Part shown: piece after piece, positions 27,678-41,187 of the stretch
How positions within the stretch are numbered: position 1 is the stretch's first letter
How the letters are laid out: every line of letters starts with the position of its first letter
Assembly (NCBI RefSeq): GCF_040054535.1
Contig: NC_090784.1
Span: forward strand, 11,715,001 to 11,779,000
Direction: 5' to 3'
Origin: Antennarius striatus
Taxonomy: Eukaryota > Chordata > Actinopteri > Lophiiformes > Antennariidae
DNA: 64,000 nt
Notes under the pieces: model-generated
Seen by the model: only the letters and a program-made list of their open reading frames with translations
Databases searched by the model: none
What the model was told of the DNA's origin: nothing
Position numbers and translations under genes: made by a program

Positions 27678-30600
27678 ATGAAATGAAAACATACAGTGAT
27701 CTCTATTTTCTTTGAAGGAAAGTGACTTCTTTGCTCACAATCTGTTAGCCACTTGTAAAAGAATGCAGACTGGTCAGTAATGGAGTTTTCACAGAATCGC
27801 ACCTAATATCTTTCTTCAAGGTGGTGAAATGGATTTGAATTAATATCTAACGCAGAACCAGAACGAACTTTGGTTTTCGGCTGCCAAAAGTAGCTCTTGC
27901 TGATGTACAACAGATTGGAGGGGAGAAATGGGGAAAAGAATGAATGGCACAGAAGATTCACAAACTGCTGTGTTTTTATTAAAATGATAGCGAACACCAG
28001 CGTTCGTTGGTTTTCAGTAGAAAACGCCGCGGTTCCTCACTACCCTGTTAGGGACCTGCATGAAAACCAGGACCAGGATGAGAAGAAGCGGATGCAGTCT
28101 TCATCAGCAAGTCTGTTTACTTTGTTAATAATCTCATTGTAAAATCTGGTTCTGTCTCCCAGCAAGAGTGTAATGAGGACTCTGGTGTGTAGCCGGGCTT
28201 TTACCACACAACAACTTGTCTTAATCATTTGCATTTAATGGAAAACAGGAAGCTTGGATTGCAGTCAGACGCTCTATCAGTTGTTGTTTTTTGGTCTTGT
28301 TTTTAAATGTGCTGTCATGATCTTCGCCTGACATAGTAATGGAGATTTAAAAGCCACATGTTTGTTCACCCTATAACCTTTTCTGTATTATAACTGTTCA
28401 TAACATCATGCTTTTACAGAATTGTTTTTACAGAATTTATTCACTGGTACAATTTTAATTATTTACTGAATACTAGTTAGTACCCATAGTATCTGTACTG
28501 TACTATTGTTCTACATTGCAGCAGTTATTTCTTTTCTTAACAAATTCAAATTATATGCTGTTGATACTGATGGAATAATGTAATAAAGCTCTATTTCTCT
28601 TTTCTGCCTCATGTCAGTGTTTGATTCTGCATCACTTCAATTTCTTTACACTCGTCATCAAAGTTCTCTCTTATCACCACGTTTTCCAGCCTGGGATGTT
28701 AAATCCTAGATTTGCTGACTCCAGATCATATAATCCCCTCAGAGTTCAGTCAAACCGTGTGTCATTCCAGTAATGAGAATGGGTCCTTGCATAATTAAAT
28801 AACATATAAATATAAATCCCTTTCAAGCTTTGCCAAACCTGAAACTACATTTAGAAGACTAACGACTCAAACCAGATCTGTTCTTCTCAGAGAAGTGGCT
28901 GAATTACTGAAGAGGGTTAATGTCGCGTTGGTGATGAGCACTTAAGACAGACACAGAATGGGTCTGCTGCCAAACCTGTCAATGTTCTTCCTATTTTCAG
29001 TGCATGGGCATTGACACAGGTGACAGATCTTTACGTTATTGCCTGGTCAGCCCTGATATGGAGACGCTGTTAATGGCTGAATGGCGCTATGGCCTTTAAG
29101 GAGCGGCAAATGTCAATGTCTCTCAAAAGCTACTGTCGCAGATGTTATTATCCAGTGACAACACATGAGAGGAACTAAAGCTCCTGCCTCAACAGTGGAG
29201 AACACTTTGACATTCATATTCAGAAAAAAAATCACAATATCAGATCTTGTTAGTAATATGCATTTCAAACACCATCCGTGTCTCCTTTCCCTTCATCTTC
29301 ATATTTTCTGTTGTACTGGATTGACCTCCATTTCAAACTGGTTGAGTACACAGCCTCCCCCTAAACTCATTAGCTCAGTCTCATTTGATCACAGGAGTAA
29401 GTGGTGAGTCATCGTCAGCGGTGTGAGCTGCGTTCTCAGTTTATACATATGGGAATCGTGTTAAAGGTAGTGGAGCTGATTGAACACCAGGCCATTTCAT
29501 CCTCTTGACATCTTTAATGGCTCACTTCCATTTTTATGTACTTTCAATAAGTAGAATTCTTGAGCACAAATTATTGACATAGAATATTCTAAATGTGATT
29601 GTGTTTCCAAATTTTTCTAAAAATTCAAGTTGTTCACGTTCCACTTTTTCTGAATCAACACCTTTTTTTAGTTATTTAGTTAAGGTAGGCACCAATTGAG
29701 CGCCATATTTTGAATGAGGTACCCTTAATGAGCATTTGTATGAGTTTGTGATGATAATGATAATGTGATTAATATATGGATGGATAAATAATTTTAATAA
29801 AATATACGCCTACATAAATGACTTACTGACTCAAGACAGGCAGTTATTAATGACCTTTGACTAATCTCTCAAAGCAACACTAAACAATGGCATTATTGAT
29901 AATCCCTTTAATTACTGAAATCTTACACTTTTTTTTTTTTTTAACCATTCTAAAGCTTCATGTAGGAAATAAGACCAGAAATATCTTTCTAAAGTAAATC
30001 TAATGCCCATATACTGGAGAAATTATCCGTTTAAGAGTCAGGTTAATTGTGTTGCATTGTAAGGCAATCGCTTTTTAGTAGTTTATTTGCAATCCAATTT
30101 TATTTGGAAAACCAAAATTCTGCAGAGTCATCAGCCACCACCACCAGTATCTGGAGACTGTGGGGGATAAACGGTATATCTTGGCGCTGGTCATGGCTGA
30201 TACCCTTAGATTATAATCTCCCTGAAGTATCTAAGGCCCAAAGATTGACAGACACCTCATATATCCTACACTGCAATGAACTTTACTCCTGATTGAAATT
30301 CATTCACTGTCGCAGCATTTTTCAGTATTTTCACAATTATCTCTTTTTCATAGCAAAGTACAGTATTGCTCTGGACCACAAAATATTCACCACACAATGT
30401 CATTGCCGGCTAAATGTGATGTGAGCATCTGTCCATTCAGACTTCATGGTGAGGGCAGCAGACCTGCCTCCAGATGTGACAAAAGGCAGGGTTATAACAG
30501 TTGTCTTCTCAGGTCTTGTAAGAGGAATTCAGATGGAGATTAAGTTGCTGTTTCCTTGACAACCAGATTTCATCAATTTAGGTTTTTTGTTGCGCCTGTT

Positions 30601-31540
30601 ATTTATGTGCTCTCAATCAGACCTTGTAGTTTCTCAATTCCAACTGATGTAAACTAACACTGTGTTCTTTCATTAGCACTCAAACTCTCTGTCGCTGCAA
30701 TGTGCTACTGAATTTCATCATTTATTGTACCCCGACGATTTCTTGATCGGTTGCTACAGAGTTCCATCTATCTGTTATTATTTGACCAGATTTTGTTCTT
30801 TTTCTGATTCATCTTCATGTACAGTATATATCAGGTAGATCTGGAGTGTGTGTTTTCATGCTAATTTGTTAGATACTCCATTATCTATAATTTATTCCCT
30901 GTGTGTGTGATCCTCACTACATTTTTCCCAAAAGAAAAGGTTTGAAAAGATGGAAAAACTGGCACTAGGGGAATTTCAAGGTGTACTTTCAGTTCAGCAC
31001 ATATCCATTTATTTTGTTGCCACTCCAACAATAAGAGGCGAGATGAGGTGAAGCCACTTTTTTTCAGTGTTACATAAGCCTTGTTGTCCATGCCTCCTCT
31101 TGTTTTCTCATGTGACAAACATTTCTGAAAGCTGTCTGCTTAGGTAACAACCATGTCTGTGCACTTTTGAGAGTGTGTGTTTGTATGTGTGTCTGTGTTT
31201 GAGAATGCGCGTTGCTCCTTCATGGCACACTTCACTCTTTTCTATTTCATTTCACACCTTTCTGACAACAAACGCATACTTCACTTTCGCTATGCATTAG
31301 TGGAATGTCTAGAGACCCTGAAGACTCCATGGTAAAATTAATAATACATGGTAAAATTAATTAACAAGGAAAATTTTTGTATCACATTGAGAAAAATCCA
31401 TACTGTAAAAACCTGTGGTTCAGAGGAAAGGATTTAAAAAAAAGAAGAAGAACATATTACTTTGCCTGCACAATCTAAATACCTTCCATTTTACAAAGCA
31501 ATTCCCTTCTGTTTCTCAGAAAAAGCACACCCAGTAAGCA
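26039..31540. other. Intergenic, no gene recognised
   Basis: About 5.5 kb without a recognisable exon. Only the AT/AC microsatellite at 27599-27672 stands out. The short tandem duplication AGAGAAACCCAAC lies at about 27493-27520. Confidence 0.45.
27599..27672. repeat. (AT)n-(AC)n-(AT)n compound microsatellite
   Basis: About 10 nt AT, 30 nt AC and 34 nt AT repeat in succession. Confidence 0.95.
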
Positions 31541-31580
31541 TATCCAAACTTTATTGATCCAGTGAAGGTAAATTCATTCA
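31541..31580 (-). repeat. Retroposon 3' tail remnant
   Basis: The reverse strand reads TTACCTTCACTGGATCAATAAAGT, similar to the tail at 38365-38395 (reverse strand CCTTGCAGGGATCAATAAAG). Only the tail is recognisable. Confidence 0.45.
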
Positions 31581-31930
31581 CAGCTCACAGTCTCCACATA
31601 CACACAGGTAGTATCCATTTATGCCGAAGGCAACACATCAATATATGAAGGTGAATTAATTTCATTCTGTCCACTCACTGACACAACGTTCTTCCTTCAT
31701 CCTTTCCCCTAAGTCTATTTAAATTGAGATGCGAAGCAGAGAACATGAATACTTGTGTTCTGCAACAATACTTAGTGCAAGTGTGTCATAAGAGTCATTT
31801 GATACATCTTCAAAGTCAAAAGACAAACTTTTGTGATTGATGTACTCAAACTCCATCTTACTTCCTAAGATCATTGCTGGACTTTATTCCCACCTTACTT
31901 TGCCATAGTTTACATCCTATATACACTGTC

Positions 31931-32268
31931 TTCTTCTTCTTTTCCTTTTGGCTTTTCCCTTCAGGGGTCGCTGTTAGAGTCGTCACATCGAATGAGTTGC
32001 CTCCATCTAACCCTGTCTTCTGCATCCTCTTCTCTCACACCAACTACCTTCATGTCCTCTTTCACTACATCCATAAACCTCCTCTTTGGTCTTCCTCTAG
32101 GCCTCCTGCCTGGCAGTTCAGAACTCAGCATCCTTCTACCAATATATTCACTATCTCTCCTCTGGACATGTCCAAACCATCTCAGTCTGGCCTCTCTGAC
32201 TTTATCTCCAAAACCTCTAACATGTGCTGTCCCTCTGATGGTACTCATTCCTGATACTATCCTTCCTG
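31931..32268 (-). mobile_element. RTE-like LINE, 3' end fragment, reversed
   Basis: Reverse-strand copy of the last 340 nt or so of the element at 34371-36146. It encodes the [20 protein letters not shown] motif and the [12 protein letters not shown] motif, and ends in the CTTCTTCTTCTTTTCC tail at 31931. A small insertion disturbs the last codons. 5'-truncated. Confidence 0.9.
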
Positions 32269-34353
32269 GACTATGTATACTGTATCTAGTATTAAATGTA
32301 GGGCAGTCTGCCCACTCTTAAACGTAACCCAGATGTGCTACTGTACTGAATCTGGTCCAGGTCGTTTTTCCCCAGAAAGAGCCGTTTGGCTTTGAATGGT
32401 GATTCACTGCAGCTTCTCTACATTGCATTACATCAATGCGCGTGACACAATGACTTAAACACATTGTCATATCATATCATAGTTTTTATGTGTAAAGACA
32501 GTCTGATATTTTGAACAATTATCGCAGTTGCTTGATAACTGACACAATGTGTGTGATAAGCACAAATTAATAATGCATGCCCTGTCATATTGTCATATTC
32601 AAACTGTGCTCACTTCAAATTGAAAATAAACAAATCAGAAGTCGAAGCCAGACAAATTACTGTTGTGTAACTAATTGTCAGCTGAGAATGCTGAAGCGCT
32701 GCCCGCTGTTGCTGAACAAACCATATCTGTAAAGAGTTACTGTGAGCTGTATTTTTAGCGGCTGTACTGAGGGCGTAAATATCTGTCAGTCACAGCAGCT
32801 ATCACATTTGAAGTTAGTAGCACCGCAAACAATGAGAAGCATCACTGTTTATATTAGGAATGATCAATTACCTTGATTACTAATGATGTAAAAAATATCT
32901 CCAAACGGATGTGACAGGCTTCAGTAACTGTAATGAGTCACTGACACTGCGAATTATGTTTCAAGTGATAAACTATCAGTGTGACTTATTATTTCTCATT
33001 AAGAATCAAACAAACTTTAAATTAATTTCATGTCGATAAAATTATGTCTATTTGTTCTATGGGGTGTTTACATTCAAGTGCCAATCTTTCAGTCAGGTTT
33101 CTGGAATGCAAATATGCAGTTGTGGTGAAAAACATGACAAAATTCAGGAAGAAGCTCTGACCTCCTCAATGCTTTAGCACTTCCCACATAACTCTTTCTT
33201 CAGTGACAACCCAGTTGTATTGACAACTGTAGTTTATGGACTCATTTTGTATTTGTCAATTTTAAACTTAACCCAGTCCTTCCACTGTTGTGGAACATGT
33301 TAATTTTATCCAAAACTTTGTGGACGGATTAATAATATTTTAGATCCATCATCCGTCTAACAGATTGCAATCTCCCGGCCCCACCAAAAACACCACACTC
33401 CACAAACAACTCTTGTCTCCTGGAAATTGCACATAGGTACTTGCGTCTAATAGCAAATATGTTTTAATTAAGACCTCAACAGAATTTTATTTAACTAATA
33501 CTGGATTATTTTTGTAGAAATGCTGTCATATCTGGCAAGTCACAGAAATACTAACACAAACAAATCTGTGGAGATTTTTTAGTATCTGATTTTTTTTTAA
33601 ACTCTGGCTGATGATTTTCATCCAGTTACTAATTGTTTATCCACATCAGCTCTTCATATTAACGATTATACCAATTAATTCAATATTTATACCAGTCATT
33701 AAAAAAGCACTTAGATTCTCTGAAGATTTAAGATATTTAGAATAATTAAATTATAATGGTGTTTTGGTTCTTGTTTCTTTAGGAGTGAATCATAGCTGTG
33801 TGCTTCAATATATCTGATCTGTTCTGCAACATGAAAAGAAGAGCAAATGCAGCAACAGGGAATCTGACATTTATCCACATATTAATAACACACGGATCTA
33901 CAGGCTGTGCCAGCGTGGTTCATACAGGAAATGGCTTTTTTTTTATTGACATATGAAAAACACAGTTCAAAGTCTGTGTTGTTTGTCATCCTATGTCACC
34001 ATGGCTGTGCTCTGTACAAAAACATTCACCATATTTGATGCCTTGCAATATTTAACAAAATTTCAACCAAGATTCCAAATTTAATGATGTTGTGGATGTC
34101 ACAATTTGTACTGGGAGGGAAGAGGAGCTCATTATGTCGTTAGTCCTGCAGATACAATTTCAGCTAAAAAGTACATAGAAAAATAAAAGTCATGCTCACT
34201 ATCAGCAATGAGAGGGGTTTCTAAACAGCAGAAGACTATTTCACAAGTGCTGATATTGTGTTGATCTTGCAGAATGGCTTCTGACAGAACCAGTCAACAG
34301 ATGGAGAGCCTGCCGTCTGGTACGGTCTGGCACCCTGTAATAATAATGATAAT
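32269..34353. other. Intergenic, nothing recognised
   Basis: AT-rich, no exon and no named repeat seen on either strand. Confidence 0.45.
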
Positions 34354-36163
34354 AGTGGACTCTTTAAGTCTAATGTAGCTGCAAGAGGGCACAAGCCAGT
34401 GTATTCTTGTGCCGGTCCCAAGCCCGGATAAATACGGAGGGTTGGGTCAGAAAGGGCATCCGACGTAAAACTTTTGCCAAATCAAAAATACGAATCAAAT
34501 CTATGACTTTGGTCAAGGCCTGGGATAACAACAATACCATCAGTGCTGTTGACCTACAGGGTGCCGGTGGAAATTGGACTACTGTTGATCGAAGAAGGAG
34601 ATGAGGAAAGGGTGTTTGTAGGAAGAGAGAAAAGAGGAACGCCAAGAGGATAGGACTGAGGGTGGGCATGTTGAATGTTGTAACTATGACAGGAAAAGGT
34701 AGGGAGTTGGTTCACATGATGCAGAGGACGAAGGTAGACATACTGTGTGTCCAGGAGACCAGGTGGAAAGGTAGCAAGGTTAGAAGTTTAGGAGCAGGGT
34801 TCAAGTTGTTCTATCATGGTGTAGATAGTAAGAGAAATGGAGTAGGAGTTATCTTGAAGGAGGAGTTTGTTAGGAACGTCCTGGAGGTAAAAAGAGTGTT
34901 GGATAGAGTGATGAGTCTGAAGCTAGAAATCGAAGGGCATAATCAGAATCAGAAACAGATCTTTTGTATTAGAAGTGAACATTTGTGAGCAGCAGTATGG
35001 TTTCATGCCAAAAAAGAGTACTACAGATGCAGTATTTGCTTTGAGGATGTTGATAGAGAAGTACAGAGAAGGCCAGAGGGAGGTGCATTGTGTTTTTGTA
35101 GATCTGGAGAAAGCTTATGACAGGGTGCCCAGAGAGGAACTGTATTGTATGAAGAAGTCTGGAGTGGCAGAGAAGTATGTTAGAGCGGTGAAGGACAAGT
35201 ATGAGGACTGTAAGACAGTGGTGAGATGTGCTGTAGGTGTGACAGAGGAGTTCAAGGTGGAGGTGGGACTGCATCAGGGATCAGCTCTGAGCCCCTTCTT
35301 GTTCGCTATGGTGATGGACAGGCTGACAGACGAGGTTAGACAGGAATCTCCATGGACTATGATGTCTGCAGATGACATTGTGATCTGTCGTGAGAGCAGG
35401 GAACAGGTGGAGGAGAAGCTAGAGAGGTGGAGGTTTGTCCTGGAAAGGAGAGGAATGAAGGTTAGCCGCAGTAAGACAGAGTACATGTGTGTGCATGAGA
35501 GGGACCCAAGTGGAAGAATGAGGTTACAGGGAGAAGAGATCAAGAAGGTGGAGGATTTTAAGTACTTAGGGTCAACTGTCCAGAGCAATGGAGAGTGTGG
35601 AAAAGAGGTGAAGAAGTGTGTACAGGCAGAATGGAATGGATGGAGGAAAGTGTCAGGTGTGATGTATGATAGAAGAGTTTCAGCTGAATTGACAGGAAAG
35701 GTTTACAAAACTGTGGTGAGACCAGCGATGTTGTTTGGTCTAGAGACAGTGTCACTGAGGAAAAGACAGGAGACAGAGCTGGACGTGGCAGAGATGAAGA
35801 TGCTGAGGTTCTCTCTGGGAATGACCAGGAAGGATAGGATCAGGAATGAGTACATCAGAGGGACAACACATGTTAGAGGTTTTGGAGATAAAGTCAGAGA
35901 GGCCAGACTGAGATGGTTTGGACATGTCCAGAGGAGAGATAGTGAATATATTGGTAGAAGGATGCTGAGTTTTGAACTGCCAGGCAGGAGGCCTAGGGGA
36001 AGACCAAAGAGGAGGTTTATGGATGTAGTGAAAGAGGACATGAAGGTAGTTGGTGTGAGAGAAGAGGATGCAGAAGACAGGGTTAGATGGAGGCAACTGA
36101 TTTGCTGTGGCGATCCCTGAAGGGAAAAGCCGAAAGGAAAAGAAGAAGTGGACTCTTAAAGTC
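34354..36163 (+). mobile_element. RTE-like non-LTR retrotransposon with internal deletion, flanked by TSD
   Basis: The target-site duplication AGTGGACTCTTTAAGTC (34354-34370) and AGTGGACTCTTAAAGTC (36147-36163), 16 of 17 identical, brackets the element at 34371-36146. The 5' end (GGACACAAGCC-like, GTGCCGGTCCCAAGCCCGGA) matches the copy at 58773, so this is the true 5' end. It encodes the start of an endonuclease domain (VDILCVQETRWKG), then jumps to the reverse transcriptase. The frame at 34975-36120 (381 residues) holds [25 protein letters not shown] and the catalytic-box variant SADD (normally FADD). About 1.4 kb is missing relative to the other copy. It is therefore not autonomous. Confidence 0.88.
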
Positions 36164-37605
36164 CGGTTCGCTGGTCTTCATTCAAACAGCCACAGCAAAT
36201 ATCATTCTTGTAAAAACCCTCTTGAGCCATTGTGAGACACACGACCTATAAATAATATGATGCCCTGTGACCTGAGGGGTGCTTCACAGAAAGCTGAATA
36301 ATAAAAAGTAGACAGATTATTTTAATAGCGTCTGTGTTCCAGTGAGCCGGTTTTCTAGTGAGCCCTAAAGAACAGCATTACTAATTGTGAAAGATCATAT
36401 TGACACAGCTATTGATCTATATTATTGTTGGACGTAAACTACAACATCTTGAAAGGAAAGATTATTCAGATTAGAATAGCTCTAAATGTAATGTTTAAAC
36501 TGCTGATGCCTGAAGGCTTTTATAGCAGCTTGGGGTGTTCGTTATATAAAAATGCAATGCAACAGCCAGCAGCCTGTGGTATTGCTCTGAAAGCTCAGAA
36601 AGCTCCAGACATATATTTTCTCCCCTGATCATTTGTCAAAATATAGCAATCTAAACCTATAAAATGTCACCAAATAACACCGGATGTGGTCCTTTTATCC
36701 CTAACCTTTCAGTTTTCAGAAGTGCATCAGCTCATATTGCAACTGCAGCTGGGTACCAAGCATTGCAACCTAAAGGCAGCTATAAAGCATCAGCTATAAA
36801 ACATCTACTCCAAACAGCAGCAACACAAAAAGGAAATGACTGAAAGTACAACAAGGAGAACAGTTCCACTGAGACAAGGTTCAAATTCAAAATCCAACAT
36901 ACTTCCCAGTTCCATCTGCTATACTCAGTGTTTCCTACCTTTAATGTGATGGATCTGGGGAAAAAATGAAATGATTCCTGAATTTTTCATTGGGCTGGTG
37001 AATGTGGTGTGTGATCATGCTAACTGTTTGGCTGATCATTAGTGACTTCAGAGAAAACATAAATACAGCAGCAGCATTTAGTCCATGCTGACTTCTCCAT
37101 GTCCAGACAAATGTCAGGGTTCTATCCAACACAGTTCCACCCACATCTCCAGATGGCTCCTCTTGAACACATGCAGCCATCATGGGGGACACCTGCTATG
37201 ACATTAGACCTTAAAGCACTTTTAGCCTGCTTCATTAGGGGAACAGATAGGACCCTAATCGAATGCACATTTCATCAAAGCTCCTGAAGCTGTGGCTTGT
37301 GTCAAATCTGGTTTAACCTCCCAGCTGGAGCCAAATTAAATTTAGTGACATCCAAAGCTGATGTGTCAGTCATTCTGTATTATGTTTTTATACTTTACAC
37401 TCTAGCTGCTACTCTTGATGTTTGTCTGTCTGTCTGTCTGCCTGCCTACCTGTCTGTCTGTCAGTCAAAAACGGATAATTATTCATGAAACTTGGCTAAT
37501 GCCTGTAAGCAAGATGACATCCTGTTCTTATATACTGATGAAATTTAAAGTTTTTCCTTTTGGAGGAATAGAATAAGCTATTTTGAGTGTTGGGTGTTAT
37601 TATTA
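36164..37605. other. Intergenic, nothing recognised; short (TCTG)n at 37424-37464
   Basis: No exon seen. A degenerate TCTG/CCTG tetranucleotide run of about 40 nt lies just before repeat family A copy 2. Confidence 0.45.
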
Positions 37606-38018
37606 CATCCACTTCAAAGCGGTGATGTATTGTGATTGTCAGTGTTTGCGTGTTCGTCAGTTCGTCCGTCCGTCCGTTTGTACGCCCACCAAATATCTTC
37701 GCAACCATTGCAGATAGAAAGATGAAACAAAAAGCAAATTACTCGGGCGACAGAGGGGAAGAAAAGGAGATGATGACCTTGATCTTGGGGAAACTAAGTC
37801 AAAGTCAAATTTCGACTTTTGTACACTCAGGAACTGGATAAGATAGAAAGACGAGGGAGAAGAACAGTGTAAGACTGTAGATCAAAGCTAGTGCTTTGAT
37901 CAATGACAGTAGCTCAGAGCACTAGCATTGATCTTTGACCTACGTAAGTAGTTCAGGGTAAAATTTTGAATTCAGGGGTGTCGCGGGATGTTGCAGTCTG
38001 TGACTGCATTGGTTCTTG
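37606..38018 (+). repeat. Dispersed repeat family A, copy 2
   Basis: About 410 nt collinear with 18621-19000. It has a small internal duplication near 37883-37930, where AGCTAGTGCTTTGATC and AGCACTAGCATTGATC repeat. No long open frame, and no terminal inverted repeats obvious by eye. Confidence 0.85.
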
Positions 38019-38340
38019 TCTCATATATGTTCAACATTAACCATGTGCTTGAATTTAGAAATGTCTGTAATTTTCCATGGCATAAAAAGTAAGATTTGTT
38101 TTTTAAGTGCATCTTGAAAAATGTGTGTTCTGCTTTGACTAATTTAAAATGTATACCATTGATGTAAAATGTTTAACTATTGTTGAAATAATTTTTAACA
38201 CTAATCTGCAAAATTGCAAACCTGCCAACAATCACATGTTTACCTAGCTTTAAGGAGTTCCGAGTCTGCCATAAAAATACGTAATAACATAACAAAGTTT
38301 ACTTAGAAGGAGGAAAACGTGAAGATATAAACACCAATGA

Positions 38341-38638
38341 ATAAAAGAAGAAGAAGAAGAAGAAGTACACTTTATTGATCCCTGCAAGGGAAAATTACAA
38401 AGTCACTCAGTTAGTTGACAAGTAAGCATGCAGTTAGTACAATCACATTAAACTACACACATCAGGAAGGCAGAGTGACGGGCAGCTGCTTCAGAACGCG
38501 CCCCAATTTTGAGCAGCTTGTACGGGGGACGGCGCCTTGCTCAAGGGCGCCTCGGCAGTGGCTGGGAGGTAAGCTGACACCTTCCACTGTCAGCTCACAC
38601 TCCTGGTGACATCATGGCGGGAGCGGGATTCGATCGAG
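38341..38638 (-). mobile_element. tRNA-derived SINE with LINE-type tail, reversed
   Basis: Read on the - strand: a B-box-like GATCGAATCCC near the 5' end, then the central block CTGCCGAGGCGCCCTTGAGC, then the tail CCTTGCAGGGATCAATAAAG, and finally a (CTT)n tail that appears here as (GAA)n at 38346-38364. The central block recurs at 52265-52290. The A box is not visible, so the 5' end is probably truncated. Confidence 0.65.
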
Positions 38639-38819
38639 AATAAAGGAGTAAATAAAAATGTACCAAAAAACACATTCACCTAGTCCAAAAAAAGTGGAAA
38701 AAAAAAAGAATTACCCAAGGGGATAATTAAAGTATATATTATTTTTCTTTTCCTTTTTCTTCTTCTTTCTTTGTCTAATATTTCTTCTAAAAGAACAAAT
38801 ACAGTGTGTGATACATATG

Positions 38820-38950
38820 TGATTCAGTGGAACTTGCCTGTAGGTGTGAGTGGTTGTCTTCCTCTCTGTGTGTCACCCCGTTGATGACCTGGTGACCAGT
38901 CCAGACTGCTCTCATCTCTCGGTCAGCTGGGATCGGTTCTCCCCTGTGGG
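38820..38950 (+). repeat. Fragment of SINE-like repeat
   Basis: GTAGGTGTGAGTGGTTGTC, then GATGACCTGGTGACCAGTCC, then GGTCAGCTGGGATCGG. The order of blocks matches the 3' half of the repeat at 56755 and its fish relatives. Confidence 0.55.
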
Positions 38951-40983
38951 TCTGTGGGATTTGTGGTTCTACAGAGATATTGCGTTTGTATATTTGTTGT
39001 ATGATGTTTTTGTTTAGCCTTTGTCTTTCCCCATTCATTCACAATGTGTTACACAACAGCTGTCATTTTTGCTGTCTTTATGAAAGCAAATAATGTCTCT
39101 CAAAAAGCGGGTCAGAACATCAAAACACAATTATGTTTGGGTACAAAAGAGATTCAAGCCTGGTATCCACATATTAAAAAAAAAAAAAAAAGGTCTACCA
39201 TTTCAGTGAGCCTGTATTGTATTCCAAAATTTAAAAACTAGTTCTGAAAGTAAAGCTTCACCTGTTGATGATCTATCCTTGGATCCATAAATGTGTTTTC
39301 AAACCAAATATCAAAGCGATGAATAAAATACTTTTGGAATTATTTGACGACCAAAGAGGTGGAATAGCAGCATGGATGGATAAACGTTTGTCTTGTTGAC
39401 TTTTTATGACTATAATGACTAAAGTGACTATCCAAAACTCTCCTCTAAACAATCATATGTCCATTAAAGAAAGAGAAATAAGCCTGTTGATCTCCTAAAA
39501 GGAGAGAAATAGACACACAATTATTGGTATACATTTAGAAAACATTAATTTTCCATCTTCAGAGAAAACAGTAATGTGGGAGGCAACAGAGTTCTGCGTG
39601 TCCTTGTTTCAAGGTGTGCTGACTGCATTTGCTTTCAGGAGGATCTGTTCAAATGTCATATTTCTGATTTTCATAGTCAAGGACAATAAAGGCACAGCCA
39701 CAGGATTTTGCTGTGTCTATTGTTCAATAACTTCAACTGCGCTCTCAAACAGACTTCAACCTGACATCCACACATGATCGGAACACACATCTGGGAAACT
39801 GTAAAACGACACACCTGCTAGGGATTAACAGTCAAACAGTTGTGTAACTAAAGACTCACAAACATGACTGATAAAACGACTGTATTGTTTGAAGAATCGA
39901 CCGTCTTTCATCCATGTATGCATGGAGCATTAAACAATATTAAGATAAAAGTAAATAATACTTTTCCTGCTCAGCAGGATCTGCATACATTAAATATTGA
40001 CCCAGACCAAATTCAGAGCTGAAAGTGGCAGCACAAGTCTTGAATGAATCATTTTATTTGCTAACACAGATGTAATAGATACCCAAACAATTAGCAACCA
40101 AAGCATTGATGGTAAAGGGTAACAGAGTTTTGTGAAACCCACTTTAAAATAAGCTCTGCTGCTGCAGCCTATCTAACTTTTTACCACTAAAAAAAATATA
40201 TGAAATCCTAAAGTAGTCATATCTCATTCAGACTCCGAAACAATCAGTTTGTTGCATCTGCAGCAGATTGGAACACTGCAACGCTATTATCAGGATTGCT
40301 CACACAATCACTGGGATGCCACTGCCTCATTCAGAATGCTGCAACCAGACTGAGTTCACACATACGTGGAAATTTAAACATATTGCTGCTAGCACTGAAA
40401 TCACTTCAATGCCTCTCAGAACAAGCACCTAAATCCTCTTGGGAGAGGAAACAAGAGAGAAAAACACAAGAAGAGAAAACACAGTTTCTACGTTATGGTA
40501 GAAAAGAAACCTGGTCGCCAGGTTAAATACATGATATGATAAATACAAAATATGATAATATATAAAAATATGATATGATAAATACAAAAACTGTGGATGA
40601 CATTGTTGGAGAGGAGATGGTGATGGAGGTTTGGGTTAGAACATAACATCACAGGAAAGATCACCACTGCTGCTAGAACAGGCCATGGAGTCGTGGGAGA
40701 AGAAGTACCACAAGGGTTGGAGGCCAGCAGAAATGAGAGTAGTTGTTCAATGAAGTACCCACTCCAACTGTACACATGCTGCATTTGGAGCTTTGCACAT
40801 TACGTTTCATTTACACTGGTGTATTACTGTTTGGCAGGCGAAGGTAGAGGCTGATTGGATAATGGCCAACATTCAGGGGTGTGATGAAGCGTTGTTATGT
40901 ATTTGCTTGTTGTAATTAAATAATTAAAGCACGTTGACAAATGGTATCCCTTGGGGCAGAAAGCAGTGTGTGCGTGTGTGTAT
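38951..40983. other. Upstream flank of oprd1, no gene recognised
   Basis: No exon or named repeat seen. AT-rich. Confidence 0.4.
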
Positions 40984-41015
40984 GAGAGAGAGAGGGGTGG
41001 GGGGAGAGAGAGAGA

Positions 41016-41060
<45 letters not shown>

Positions 41061-41077
41061 GGGGGGAGAGAGAGAGA

Positions 41078-41127
<50 letters not shown>
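40984..41127 (+). repeat. (GA)n tract in the oprd1 5' region
   Basis: About 144 nt of GA repeat with two AGGGGTGGGGGGAGAGAG interruptions at 40993 and 41055, exactly 62 nt apart, so a 62-nt higher-order unit was duplicated. It ends 60 nt before the oprd1 ATG. It gives an artefactual poly-RE frame. Confidence 0.95.
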
Positions 41128-41129
<2 letters not shown>

Positions 41130-41187
41130 TCCTCCGGACCCGCGTCTGTTTTCCTTCACTCTCTACAGTCTCACCTGAACATCAGAG

